64,000 nucleotides of DNA, from NCBI GenBank assembly GCA_030142905.1, contig JASJOG010000051.1, forward strand, positions 454,501 through 518,500, read 5' to 3'. How positions within the stretch are numbered: position 1 is the stretch's first letter; each line of letters starts with the position of its first letter. The notes beneath the pieces were generated by a model. That model ran no database searches. It had not been told where the DNA came from and saw nothing but the letters and a program-made list of their open reading frames with translations. The position numbers and the translations under genes are program-made. Source of the stretch: Heliopora coerulea. Lineage: Eukaryota; Cnidaria; Anthozoa; Scleralcyonacea; Helioporidae. This document shows, piece after piece, positions 1 through 12,158 of the stretch.

Positions 1-2890
1 TAGTAAAACAGTAAATTAGGGTGTAATAAATTCATAGGAACTAGCAATTGGTGAAAACACCAAATGCACAGCGGGACGCTCAAGATGTCAGAATAAAGAA
101 CTTGTTAAAAACAGTTATCATATCTGGGAACAAGAAACCACTGGACCTCGACACCAGGGCCTTAGGTTTGGGACTTGGCCTTTAGACACCGTTGGAGAAG
201 GTTGTAAAACACATGTGAAGCGTGAAGAGAAGTCGTGAGAGAGGAAGACAGAGCGAGTGACACCTTAATTCGAAAAATAAAAGAGAGATACAGTCCTTTG
301 AGTGAAGTATACCGAACTTTTGACAATAGGTGCTTTGATGTTGGCGAACAGACGGGTCCTCGTAACAACATTTTGCCAATATTTCCCTCGCAATCTGAAG
401 AATCATGGTTTGTATTGAAAAGTTGTATCTAGTTTGGCTTGAAAAGTTTTGAATGCAGTTTGCAAATAATTCTTCCATGACCCGCTTACGTCAAAGTGTC
501 GTCAAACCATGTCACGAACACTAATGTGTGCGTGGGGAATTTCGATTTGTTGAAGATAAACAATTTTAAAAATCTAAAGATCATTAGTGGTTGTGTCCCA
601 CTGATCATTATCGATAGCAAGTGTTTCCTTCGTCGGAGCACATGTTACCTTTAATTCGTCGATCTCGTACCCTCAGAAAATGTTTCCAAACCTCAGATGG
701 TGATCGAATTCAAAACCTTTTTTCAAATCTTATATGCGTTCACAAGTGCGAGAATAAGGCCGTTTATATAACAGAAAATAAGCCCTATAAATAAATTTGT
801 ACGAGCATCTTCACTACCCATATTAGCCGAGTCTGGAACAGCTTCACGATGGAGCCATTCGTTAGAGTAATCGTGGCTTATTTTAGCCTTCGGTTATGTC
901 AGCCAAAGCTTATTTTCTGCCAAAACGGACCCTTTTATTACCTTTCTTCTGGCATCCCGTTTTTCGTGTGCTCTTTTGACGGTCAGATTAATTGTACAAA
1001 TTTAAAATGCGATATTTTTATCCACTGCTTGCTCAAATTCCCAACTTTTCGTCTAAGAAACGTCTGTCGTTTGATTGTTGACGAATTTCATAGTCGTGAG
1101 TAGAACCCACGGGTTGTAAAATACCTTTGGAAACCGTATTTTTTCCCAGTTGTGGTAAAGATAAAGTTATTTCCAGACTTTAGTTTTAATCTGCAGTTTT
1201 TGCGAAAGTAAGGTAGCTGAAATCCTGTCAAACTGCAACCGTCTGTTAAGCATACTTGTATGCACACTTACGAACGCAATCAGCGTATTGCTTGACGTTA
1301 GTGCCTGCGCCAATTACGATATCGCATCCAAAACTACGCGCGAGTAAATGAAACATTGCTATCAATGAGGTTGGGCGACACAAAATTGATTACTATCTTT
1401 TAAATGCTAACTCTATTCGATATAAGCAGCTTTCGCCTGCTAGAGTCCGGACTCCTTTCTTTCCAAAAACAATTTGCTCCCAAAGTGTATTTCTTTCTAG
1501 AAACTTAAAAGCGTAGATGAAGAAGAAAACGTCTTTAACCACTTTACTGAACCTTAACATGTCTTTTGCTCTGCTTGAAACTCTAATGTTTCACGGGTTT
1601 TCGACTATTCCATATTTATAGGGAGGCTATTTAACAATTATCCACCGAAGTGGAGGTAAATATCTACAATATTCACTGACACCGAGGTGAATAATAGTTT
1701 TAGTGTATACCTCGCATAACTGTTTTCACAAACTTCTTTAAATTTTTAAGACAATTTTACGGAACGTCGGCTTGTCGCCTGCTCGTCGTTTGTAAACAAA
1801 ACATTCTGAAACACATTCTGAGTCCATTTATCGCTAAATTATAAAGGAAATGCATATTCCTGGATCCTTTATTGCCAAACTTCGTTACTTTTTTGGTATT
1901 GTCTGACACGGCGGCTTAGTTTAGTCAAAACAATTTACTTCTTCCGTAACTGAAACAAAACTGGACGCCATCTTGTTTTACTCCGATCGGTGAATAGTGC
2001 GGGATATTCCTAGATAGACGAACCAATCAGATTGCTCGAAAAACACTATCCACCTGCGAGGTATATGCTAATAGTCCATATCGGAATTGTGAAACGTTTG
2101 TTACAATTGTAAATTCTCTGATTGCCTGCGGATTGCGTTCAGGAAGATTTGAAGAAAGCTTTGTACGGTAGTATATTATTTACAGCAGATGTGCTTGTGT
2201 TTTAGATTATGATGAATGGAAAGAAAAAGCTGCAAACTGCTGTTTAATCGTATCGTGTTTTCCTTTTTCCATACTTTTTTCGCTTTTCAAGTTTGGCTCG
2301 CAATTGCTCATTTTCACTTAAGCCAACTTAATTCACGCGAAAGAAGATTATAGTTCGCGCTTCTGCTCGAAACCCCAGAAATTGGGTTTTCTTTTATTTA
2401 CGAGATAACCAGCTTCAAACCTATTTAATTTAATCATAATTTTCATATTTATACACGGTAACCTTATCAGCTGTAATAATAAAATAGCAAAAAAAGAAGA
2501 ACTGCTTTTCAAAGGGCCGTGTGTCTGCTTGAAATATAATTACACTCAAATATTATTAAATTATAAGAATATTATTACATGCCCTTATTTATAATTTAAG
2601 AATATCATTACATGCACACAGTTGAACTAATGTAAGAACGTTGTCTAGGAGAGTTTACGATGTAAAATTTATGTCTATGAATAAAACAAAAGTTTGAACA
2701 TTGAAAAGTGTCGAGGATGTCAAGATTTGAGTCGACAAATTCAGAATGATTGTACTTAAAAGATTGTAGACAATGAGTTTTTTTAAAAATAAAGCGGTAA
2801 GTTATTCCAGACCCTAGCACTATAATAGCTGAACGATTTCTTCATGAAATTAGCGGTTGGTTTGGCGAGCTTTATCATTTTTTCGTTGTT
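1..2890. other. Non-coding stretch, no gene recognised
   Basis: Only short open frames (under 100 codons) occur, on both strands, with no recognisable domain, no paired splice sites and no similarity to the other genes here. The base composition is AT-rich throughout. I see nothing that can be called a gene, RNA or mobile element. Confidence 0.5.
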
Positions 2891-2904
2891 ACGTAAGTAA
2901 TATC

Positions 2905-3290
2905 TTTAATTATTTTTGATTTCAAAGTGCTCTCCTAAGTTAGGCGCCAGACCATTGAAGGTTTTATACATCAAAGTGGCCATTTGCTCAAATCTCCTAC
3001 GTTTTAATGTTTTTCAGCCAAGAGATGTTAAAATGACATTTGAACGTATGTCATTGGGAGAATTTGTTATTATTCCAGCTGCACGATTCTGTAATTTTTG
3101 CAACTTAAGATTGTGCCTCTTTTTGACAGTTTATCCACACTAGACCGCAGTAATCAAACTGTGGCTGGATGATTGTCTTGCACAAGGTTACTAAAGTTTC
3201 TTTAGAAACAAATGCCTTCGTTCCCTTTAAGAAGCCAATAGTCTTTAAGACTTTTTTTGCAAATAGCATCAATGTGGGTTTTCCAAAATA
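2905..3290 (-). mobile_element. LINE fragment, end of reverse transcriptase ORF
   Basis: Read on the minus strand, this stretch encodes the region that follows the RT domain in CR1/L2-type non-LTR retrotransposons. A TIIQPQFDYCGLVW-like block comes first, then [15 protein letters not shown], then a segment ending in MYKTFNGLAPNLGEHF. The same succession occurs in the fuller LINE at 57.3-60.9 kb. The fragment has at least one in-frame TGA and frame changes, and it lacks the RT catalytic motifs and the endonuclease. It is a dead 5'-truncated remnant. Confidence 0.75.
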
Positions 3291-3954
3291 GCCTTTCGTC
3301 GATGATAACTATCTATATTGATCTGTGTTTACGACGACATAAGAATTAATACACCTGTAGGAGATATAATTGATACCAGTGTTGCCAGATTTGGTGCCTT
3401 TCTTACCAAATTGGGCTAATTTCGATCGCGTTGGGCGGAAAGATAAGAATGGAGCAATTTCCTAATCATTTGAGCGGGTTTTTGAAACGATAAGATCAGT
3501 ATGTGCATTGTATTGTTGCTGTTAAACATACACCAAAACGGAAAAGCATTTCACAAGCTGCCCATTCAATGTAGCGAATGATCAGAACTAACGTATAAAA
3601 ACTATATTTAACGCAATCTTTAATATTCTTCCACCGGCCGATAATGCACCATGTATTCAAGCTGATTCTGTAACTTCGACGTAGTAAATTACTTGCTGTT
3701 GCAGACAATAAAGTTTAGTCTGGTTGTGAAATATACGTACCGTTTGATTTCCGCATGCAGTTTTCTACCAATTATTGTGTTCGGACCGGTTTTGCGCGAT
3801 GAGGCGGATTTTGAAATTTGGTTGGGCCGAAAACTGTCAATCTGATCTTGCTACAAAGCTTGATTCAATCCCAATGATATGCAGTAATCAATGAACGAAA
3901 AGATGGGCTTATAACTATGTAGCAAATTAAAATAATAGTATGAAATAAATGGGG

Positions 3955-4095
3955 AGGAGAGTAGAGTAGCGTAGCGTAGAGTGAAGTAGAGTGGAGTGGA
4001 GTGGAGTGGAATAGAGTAGAGTGGAGTAAAATAAAATTAAATAAAGTGAACCGAAATGAAATATGATGAAATAGAATAGAGTAGGAAAGAATAGA
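3955..4095. repeat. Degenerate GAGTA/GAGTG low-complexity tract
   Basis: Imperfect tandem repetition of 5-bp units such as GAGTA, GAGTG and GCGTA. Open frames on the minus strand here are products of the repeat and have no protein-like composition. Confidence 0.7.
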
Positions 4096-4243
4096 ATAAA
4101 AGGAAACAAGTAACTTGTATGTGAAAAACATCAACGTCAACACAAATCTTTATCTCAAGAGCAGTTAGACTTTCGTTTAGGCCTTGGCTAAGGCTTCCTG
4201 GCTTCTCAAATTGGGCCAAAGTAAACGACTGTGTTTGGCCGTG

Positions 4244-5176
4244 CTATTGCAAGTTCAGAGCTTTTCTACATTCTTTTCTGAATTCTGGTCTGGCCCAAAA
4301 GAAAATAAGGCAATTGAGGGTTGAGTTTATTGTGGTGAATGTGGTGGTCCAGAGTGTTGTTTGAACCATACTATCAATCGTTGAAGGTTCATTCGTCCAT
4401 ATTCCCAAAAGAACGCCAGTTGGAAAATAGCACACAAAGCAGCAAGATACAACTAAAAAGCATGTTTTTGCCAGTTTTAAGTCACGTTGAAATGTGGCTG
4501 TGTTCTTCCTGTCTTCGATTGATGTTCTTTGTTGTTCTCTCCCTGTGGCTTTGGCTTGTGCTGTAGACGTTGACGCCTTTCTTGCCGTATGAAATATCGA
4601 TACGTACATGAAGCCTGTTCCTAGGCATACGATAACTGTCATCACTCCAGTAAAGACCCAAATGTCCAACCCTAAAATTCTTGTAATGGCAGTCGTTGGC
4701 GGGAAGAGTCCAACTATGGTGAAAAAAGCAAAACACTTTGATTTGGTCACTCGGTTACGATGAAAAAGAGGATGAACTATTGACAGATATCTTTCAATGT
4801 TCAGTGTTAAAAGAGCCGTTGCGGATAGTCCAGAAAAAACGAACATTGATGTCTGATAAGCAATCTTGTAGAGGCAGTTTGGTGTTCCTCTAACTTCGCT
4901 CACGGACTTCAGCAGGTATAGCGGATGCACAAGTAATCCTACGCCAAGATCTGTTGATGATAAGACCATGATCAGAAAATAAGTGATTTTCTTCTTCAGT
5001 TTGGTTGATTTCCAAAAGGTAAATAGCACAAATGAGTTGAGAAAAGTCCCAGCAACAGCAAAGATGGCGTTCACAACGCAAGCCACCAAACTGCTAACAA
5101 TATACGAGGTGGATGGTGAGCGAACGATGAATGTTAACGAACAATGTTCAATTTGGCTAAAGTTTGCCGCTTCCAT
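4244..5176 (-). CDS. Class A (rhodopsin-like) orphan GPCR, copy 1
   Basis: An intact intronless ORF of 310 residues with seven hydrophobic segments, so probably a plasma-membrane receptor signalling through G proteins. The N-terminus is short with one possible N-glycosylation site (NFS). Class A landmarks appear in order: TM1 GTFLNSFVLF, TM2 LSSTDLGVGLL, a TM3 start with conserved Cys (NCLYKIAY), the ERY motif in NIERYLSIVHP, TM6 with CYFP in place of CWxP, and TM7 NSTLNCLIFF where NPxxY is expected. The C-tail is very short (about 15 residues). It is about 60% identical by eye to the copy at 7873-8844 and to the broken copy at 12.2-13.1 kb. The ligand cannot be inferred; large intronless receptor families of this sort are known in cnidarians. 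Confidence 0.9.
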   Translation of the reverse strand: MEAANFSQIEHCSLTFIVRSPSTSYIVSSLVACVVNAIFAVAGTFLNSFVLFTFWKSTKLKKKITYFLIMVLSSTDLGVGLLVHPLYLLKSVSEVRGTPNCLYKIAYQTSMFVFSGLSATALLTLNIERYLSIVHPLFHRNRVTKSKCFAFFTIVGLFPPTTAITRILGLDIWVFTGVMTVIVCLGTGFMYVSIFHTARKASTSTAQAKATGREQQRTSIEDRKNTATFQRDLKLAKTCFLVVSCCFVCYFPTGVLLGIWTNEPSTIDSMVQTTLWTTTFTTINSTLNCLIFFWARPEFRKECRKALNLQ

Positions 5177-6131
5177 TATGATGTGATTAAGCGGGGTTTG
5201 GTTTCAAACACTCTTCTCGTGTAGTTTGTCGTTACATTTCTGCTTGACACAGTTCCACAAACTCCATATATACACGCCGAAGCCACTGCAAGAGCGCATG
5301 CTCAACTAACAAACTGTTGATTGGCTAATGCTCTAATCTTAGATCCCTGTATTATTGTGACGGTTACTTCTTAGTTCTCTCAATGGTTTATAGTAAAGCT
5401 GAGAAGCATTCTGTAAATTGGTTTTGTACTTGATTCTCTTCGTCCACTTCCACAATAGGCCTTCCAAAAGCTCTTGAGATAAAAATGGAAATAGTTTATT
5501 TTGTCAGGAATATAGATACCAAGGTCTTAATTGTTTCAGTACCCCAGCACTTTTTCGACGGGAGTTTGTTGAGAACTTGTTTGTTTCAGGTGGGGTGAAA
5601 GAACTTCCTTGAGACCTAAATTTTCTATGTCTGCGAAATACTTGTCTTGTCTTGAAATCGTTGGAAATCATCGACTAATATATGCAACTGGACTGCGGGT
5701 TCGGGTATAAAAAGAGTCACTCGAATGATGAAGTCTTTAGAACAAGTCAGCTGTCAAATTAGGGTCTTTCGTTAACGAATCTACGAAATGAAAAAATTTA
5801 TTTCTCTACATGTTACCCTGAGGATGATTCTGAAATAGAATTCTGAAGAAATTATCTTGTTTTAAATAATTTTTTTAATTCTAAAGATTGGGCTTTACAG
5901 TTTTCCCGTTCCTGACACGGTTCTTGAGATATTAAGGTTTGTTTGACGTGCAAATTACAAATTGCATACGTCACGCTGCGTTATTAGTTGTTGTTGAGTT
6001 AGGAATGTGGTGGAAATTATTGACCAAAATCACTTGATACTGTGCATGTACTTGTCCTGTCGCAGTAAACAGAGAAAGTCTCGAACGATTTAACGAAATA
6101 ATCTCAAAAATGTCTGGTTATTAATAGTTTT

Positions 6132-6317
6132 GCCCAGCAAATAATTTTGATGAAAACCATCGTTGAACAATTCAAAACAACTCGGGTTTGAGGCATTGTG
6201 AAATTTTTGATATCTGTTGTTTCGTTACCGATCCTTTTTCACTAAATTTTATTATGCCTCACACTTGAGTTTTTTGAATTGTTCAACGATGATTTTCATC
6301 AGAATTATTTGCTGGGC
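6132..6317. mobile_element. MITE-like inverted-repeat element, 186 bp
   Basis: The first about 46 bases, starting GCCCAGCAAATAATT, recur as the reverse complement at the right end (AATTATTTGCTGGGC). The arms continue through the GATGAAAACCATCGTTGAAC segment. The middle is unique and non-coding. This is the shape of a small non-autonomous DNA transposon. No convincing target duplication could be fixed at the edges, so the superfamily is open. Confidence 0.7.
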
Positions 6318-7616
6318 TTAAATATTTATCATTTGATTCACGCCTGGTATTTAGCAACGAATCTCAAAGATATTCATGATTTTGATAACTCATGCAATGT
6401 GACACATGCAGGGTGTATTATTTGCATATCAAGCGAGCCATGTTATCTCAAAAACTAAAGCAGAAATGGGAGAAATGTAGTTAGAATTGCAGAATGGTTT
6501 CTACAGAAATCATTTTCTTACTTTATAGACACTTCAACACCGCAGCCAAATGCCATGTATGGCTGCATGAGTTCTTGAAACATAGTTTTTCTCAACTGAA
6601 CTTCTACATTATGTATGAACGTTACCATTCCAGGGCCATAAGACGATTAGCATCTTTATGATCTTAATCGTAATACATTAAAGCGTATCTCAATATTGTT
6701 AGATTTAAAGGAAACGATTCTCCTGAGTAGTTTCTAAGATTTGATGTCGGTTCATTACAGGACTCTCAGCTCGTCTGTGAAAAGTTTTTTTGAACCTGCT
6801 TTGCAAAAGCATCAATCTTTTTTTTTTCGTGTAAACTTGTGGCTCTACGGAAGCACACACTAGACAACTCTTCCTGGAATCAGTTTTTTAGTTTTTAAAC
6901 CTTTCGTTTCCAGACGTACATATTTGTACGATATAATATATGTAAATCAGGCACATAAACAGATTTCAATAGATTTTCAATACAAATTTGAATTGATTAA
7001 ATAATTTAAAATTTGTTTAGAAAATCTGGTATCTAAAGGGTAAAACAAATATCTAAATTGTAGTTTATTTTTAATATGTTTTTTATTGTATTTGGATATT
7101 GATTTTATTAATTTTATTTATTCCCGAATCTCTACGTTAACGTTACATTAAGAGCCATTAACACCATAGGTTTGTCGTATAGGACTCAGAACTTAAAATT
7201 CTCAGCGGTTAATACGACAATGATAATCAAGGGCTTGGAGAAATACATATATTAAAACTAATAAAGTAAGGTATTTACTTTATACTATTATAATAACACC
7301 CAATAGACTTCAAACGAAATCAACTACGTATATCTAATGACAAAATAAATAAAATTTAATTAAAATGAACCTGTATTAAAAAAAAGAGGAACTGCCATGT
7401 ATTTAACAGATTGTCTCGACAGCAATTACATTTTCGTGTAGGACTTGATAATGGTTTAGCGACATTTCAAATTATGGCGAACCGAACAGTCGCTTTGGGC
7501 TGTAGTATTTTATGCTCAGTTTTTTTAAACATTCGTTTATGAATTTCTAACAGTGAATAAGATAGAGCTAAATTAAATAAAATTGAACGATAGCGTGCGC
7601 GAAAACAATGTCCATC

Positions 7617-7760
7617 TGCTGAATACAACTACAAGAATGCTTTTCGGAATCTTGTTTGTAACGTTAATCGGAGCAATTGTCTTTCCATTCGCGTTGGGAA
7701 TTCGACGTTTGCATGAAAATCAATAAACCGCAAAGTATTCTGGTAGTTGTATTCAGCTGA
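7617..7760. repeat. Short inverted repeat pair
   Basis: About 26 bases around TGCTGAATACAACTACAAGA at the left reappear inverted around GGTAGTTGTATTCAGCTG at the right, separated by about 90 bases. It may be another small MITE; the arms carry a few mismatches and no target duplication is clear. Confidence 0.5.
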
Positions 7761-7872
7761 CGTAATGATTGGAACCGGCTATTTAACCGACATTAACGAC
7801 GGCCTCCTTTAGGACGATATTTACAACAATGATTTAACTTCAAGGTAAAGTGAACAATCCTCATGGGCTGTC

Positions 7873-8844
7873 CTATTCTAGGTTCATGACTTTTCTCCAC
7901 TCTTTTCTCAATGCTCGGTTAGTCCAAAAGAAAATAAGGCAATTAAGCGTTGAGTTTATTGAGACAAGTGTAGTTGTCCAGAGTCTTATCTGAACCGTAT
8001 TATCAAAAGTTGTGCTTTCGTTTATCGGTACTCCTAAAACAATACCATTTGGAAGGTAACATATTAAGCAACAGACAAGCACCATAAAGCACATTTTTGC
8101 CAGTTTTAAGTCGCGATGAAATATTGCCGTGTTCTTCCTGCCTTCGATTGATTTTGTTTCCCGCGCTTCCCCTTCGGCGTGGCTTTGTACACTGGGCATT
8201 ACTACTCTTCTAGCTGTATGAAATATAGATACATACAAGAAACATGTTACTAAGCATTCGAGGAAAACTATCACTGCCAGGAGGACCTGAACGTTTCGCT
8301 CGAAAATCCGAGAAATCACTGCTATTATGTTGAGAAATCCGAGGAGGGTCAAAACAGCCACACATCTTGGCTTGGTAACTCGATTACGATGGAAGGTAGG
8401 ATAAACTATTGAGAGATATCTTTCAATATTCATAGTTGAAAGGGTCAATCCGGACTTTCCAGCTAAGAGATGTAGTGATGTCAAATAAGCTATCTTGTAT
8501 AGACAGTTTGGTGTACCTCCTATCTCGTTCACTGAGTTCACCAAGTACAACGGATGCGCAATTAATCCTACTCCAAGATCTGTTGTTGATAAAACCATGA
8601 TGAGAAAATAGGGGATTTTCTTCCTGAGTTTGGTCGATCTCCAAAAGGTGAATAGTACAAATGAATTAAGAAAAGTTCCTACGACGGCAAAGATGGCGTT
8701 CACAACAGAACCCACAACACTATTAACGATGTAAGAGAAGGGTGGTGAACGAACCACGTATGACGGCGAACAGCGCTCAATTTTGGTGACGTTTATTGCA
8801 ACCATTGTGATATTACAAAGCGAACTTAAACGGTTTGCTTTCAA
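7873..8844 (-). CDS. Class A (rhodopsin-like) orphan GPCR, copy 2
   Basis: An intact intronless ORF of 323 residues with seven hydrophobic segments. It is paralogous to the receptor at 4244-5176 and shares most of TM1-TM3 (LNSFVLFTFW, LSTTDLGVGLI, NIERYLSIVYP). Other landmarks are CYLP in TM6, NSTLNCLIFFW in TM7 and a short basic C-tail. Two starts are possible: the first Met, or the Met 13 codons later (start at 8805), which lines up with the copy 1 N-terminus and is my preference. One NVT glycosylation site lies near the N-terminus. It has a different third intracellular loop from copy 1, so ligand or coupling may differ. Function is otherwise unknown. Confidence 0.9.
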   Translation of the reverse strand: MKANRLSSLCNITMVAINVTKIERCSPSYVVRSPPFSYIVNSVVGSVVNAIFAVVGTFLNSFVLFTFWRSTKLRKKIPYFLIMVLSTTDLGVGLIAHPLYLVNSVNEIGGTPNCLYKIAYLTSLHLLAGKSGLTLSTMNIERYLSIVYPTFHRNRVTKPRCVAVLTLLGFLNIIAVISRIFERNVQVLLAVIVFLECLVTCFLYVSIFHTARRVVMPSVQSHAEGEARETKSIEGRKNTAIFHRDLKLAKMCFMVLVCCLICYLPNGIVLGVPINESTTFDNTVQIRLWTTTLVSINSTLNCLIFFWTNRALRKEWRKVMNLE

Positions 8845-9055
8845 ATGGTCTCGTTACATGGTGTGGCTAAATTGAAATTCTGCTTAGATTAGTTCTTCTC
8901 TAGCGTTTACTCCCCGAGGAAGTTGGAAGAGCGCATGCTTCAACAAGATGTTGCTTGGCTGAAGATTTAATTATAAACTCTTGGGACGTGGCAGTTACTC
9001 TTTGTTTCGATTATTTATCGTGACGTAAAGGAAAAGCCACGAACTGTTTGTCTGT

Positions 9056-9355
9056 TTATTTTCTTCGATCAATTGCACGATGTAACTTCCAGATGGTCTT
9101 CGGATAAAGGTGTTCAAAGTAGCTTAAGACATCAAGAGATTGGATACCGAGTACTTCATGGATCGAACGTTCAAAATTTTGTTTGTCAGTCACTTTTGTA
9201 GAGAGTTTCTTGTGGCTCGAACTAGGGATACTGATAACATCGCTTAACCTTAGCTCTCCATCCCCAAACCGCGACTCGAACTGTCTGATTATGAATCGGT
9301 AGAATTGAAGGGGGCTGGTTAAATCCAAGAATTCCAGCCCAGGCACAAATTTCAA
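9056..9355 (-). CDS. Unrecognised ORF, 99 aa
   Basis: A single open frame of 99 codons just upstream of GPCR copy 2. The predicted protein has mixed charged and hydrophobic composition with no membrane segment, no repeat and no motif I recognise. It could be chance, or an exon of an undetected minus-strand gene. The splice context is not convincing. Confidence 0.2.
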   Translation of the reverse strand: MKFVPGLEFLDLTSPLQFYRFIIRQFESRFGDGELRLSDVISIPSSSHKKLSTKVTDKQNFERSIHEVLGIQSLDVLSYFEHLYPKTIWKLHRAIDRRK

Positions 9356-12158
9356 AAACTCAGCCCGAGGTCATACTTTCATGTGATAAAAGTGATAAAT
9401 CCAGAAAAGAACATCCATTCGCAACACTGCGCACATAACGACCGCCATTTTGTGTGCATAATGCGTTGTTACAGCTCTCTTAATAAACAGCTCCATGCCG
9501 TGAATTGAGAAAAGACCTTCGGGATGATTTGAAAAGAAAAACTGTTCAATTTTCGTTCACTGCTTTAGGGCAAACATGTCCAAAAGGATTTATTATGTTT
9601 ATTTAGATATAACGAAGGCGAAAGACGGAAACTGCTATTTAATATTTCCATTTTCGAGATAATTTTTCCGTTTTATCGATTTTGTCCTTATTCCGGTTAG
9701 CTCGCACTGACGCGTTTTACGATTTCTTACTTTTAATAACTTCTGTACATCTTCCGCTTACAATTCTTTAAAAATTTCCTTTAAGGCCTATTTTCACTTG
9801 CAATTTTGTGCATAAGCGGATATTTTGCTGTGTGGACTGTCGTGAGTTTATAACGTACAACAGGATGACAATCGAAACGTACAAAATCGCTCATGTATAC
9901 GGCTCAATATACAGCTGTCGCTCAAAAACAAGTTACAACGACGACCAAATGTCGGAACGAGGCAAAAAAATAAATAAATAAAAAGAGAACAAAGAGCAGA
10001 AGGGGAGAAATTCATGCATTTTGGAGTAAGTCTGAATATCTAAATACCAACTGCAGTATAGAGTAGATGTTCCACTTTGAACTACAGCCAAGTTATCCGT
10101 TCAACGTTGAACCACAACCGTCGTGACTAACAAAGACCTTAAAGGTAGTGTCAACTAAAACAGTTGTTTAAATTTCAATCGGTTTCCGCAGAAAGCACCT
10201 GCTTAGATTTGTCTTTCATATTATTTATAGCAAACATGTCCTTGTCTACTGGAAATGAAATCAACTCTTCTTCCGACCGCAAATCATAGTTTGATTTGGT
10301 AGTTAGACTGATAGTTTACAATTTAGATTATGAGCTCAAAGTTTCAGTACATTTGTTAAAGTCGTGACCCGAATCAACAATCACCTCATGGAAATTGAAA
10401 GCGAACAGTCTCACTGCCTTAGCAGAAACTCATTGGTGTCAGATAGTTTCTCAAACTGGTTACGAAAAAGGAGGTAGAAGAATTGTTTTTGCCCGAATAT
10501 TCGACATTTTTGCAATACTCTCCGGACACAATCTCTATGGATTATTAGATATGAAGTTCTGAGCTAATTGGATCGCTGCATTTGTATTAAAAGAGTGGTA
10601 AATTTCTACAAATACTCATTAAATCAACGACGAACTCATTGTATTATGTGATATCAAAGTTGTGTGCTTCGAGGCTTTTGCACAGAAACACGAGAACAAA
10701 TTACTGACTTTCGAGCGATAGCCCTTCATTTTGGGCTTTTGTCACCTTATCGATTCTAATGGCAAATTCATTTGATAAACCTAAAATGGATTCACGTGAT
10801 GCTGTGCTAATAATATCCAATAATTAATAAATAAGATCATGTATATATAAGCTAGAGGTCGTACTATTTTAAGTTCGTGATTTTTTAACAATATTTTTTT
10901 CTTAATTTCTAATTATAAGCCAAATAAATAAAGTTAAACCAATAATCTACATGTAAAACAGCAACTGCAATATATGAGACATCTTGTCTCAACATCAATA
11001 ACGCACTATTTCCAATAGCAGCGGCGGTGTTGTATCAGATATTCAATTATCAACAATATCAACAATTCATTAAACTTTAAATTGTTTTGTTTTTTCTTCA
11101 TGAATTAAAGCGGAACCCTGACTTACAGCCACCTCATTATCACAGCCACCTTTTCATCTTCCGAACAAATGCCCAGTCATTTTCTCAACATGATCCGTTA
11201 ATCTGGCCACCTCGTAAATACGGCCAACGGTTGCTTTTTGAAATCCCTACTTGCTTCGGCTAATGATTTACCAGATAGAAAACGCACTCGAATTATTTAT
11301 AATTTATAATTCCCTACCCCCTTATTTATAAATTTATCCCGTTGATACAACCTGACAAAATGCCGATCCTGAAGGACCTTTAAATAACAAAAGAACATTA
11401 AACTCGAGAAACATTAATAATTAAATTGAAAAGTGACATGTCTACAGATTCACCCCAGAAAGTGCGGTCCCTTAGATTAAAATCCATATTTTAATGAATT
11501 AACGGCAAAACTTTACATGCTACAAAATCGGTTCATTGAGGAAGAACGTCCTCCTTCGACTTCTTCCTTCACTTTTCTCTTTGAGTTTCGTCTATGTTCA
11601 TTTCTGACGCAAAGATTGTTGACAGTATCTCACTGCTTAGCATTTCGACGTTTCTTGCCTCTGCTGTAAATTTATAAACTCATGAAACTTCCCTTCCGTA
11701 TCTGCCACCGCGATGTACAACCTTATATCAACTACTTAGACTTCTTATACATATGTTTTGTTTATCTTAGTTTAGTTACAATACATTTATTCTACGCTCT
11801 GAATACTCACAAATAGTTTGTTTTACATCTGGTTTTATTACACCTCCAATTACATCATTTCGGAAAAGACTAGCCACAAAGCTCGACCCTATTTTATTAA
11901 TATGGCCACTCCGTCAATACGGCCTGATTTTTATGTCCTGATGGTCGACATATTAACGGGATTTCACGGCATTAGTGAGTATATTGTAAGGTTTCGTTTA
12001 AGGCTTGACCATGCGATAGAGCTTGTTCCACGTGATATGCTGGCCACTACTGTTTACACTTCGCCTGGGATTCTCGCTTGGTTTTTCTATTTCCGCATTT
12101 TTAATAACTTGACTTTTCAAATTTAAGGCAATTAAGGTGAGGATTGGGATAAGTATTA
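9356..12158. other. Intergenic region upstream of GPCR copy 2
   Basis: AT-rich, no recognisable gene, RNA or transposon in 2.8 kb. Open frames here are short and overlap on opposite strands without protein-like signals. Confidence 0.5.

Larger units (their letters stand above)
5177..7872. other. Intergenic region between GPCR copies 1 and 2
   Basis: No gene is recognised in this 2.7 kb. It contains two inverted-repeat elements (6132-6317 and about 7617-7760, annotated separately) and otherwise AT-rich DNA. The stretch just upstream of each GPCR start is likely to hold its promoter, but no specific element could be identified. Confidence 0.5.

Noticed and set aside
3865..4219. Overlapping minus-strand ORFs rich in His/Ser/Thr/Leu
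   Set aside because: Products of the GAGTA/GAGTG low-complexity tract.
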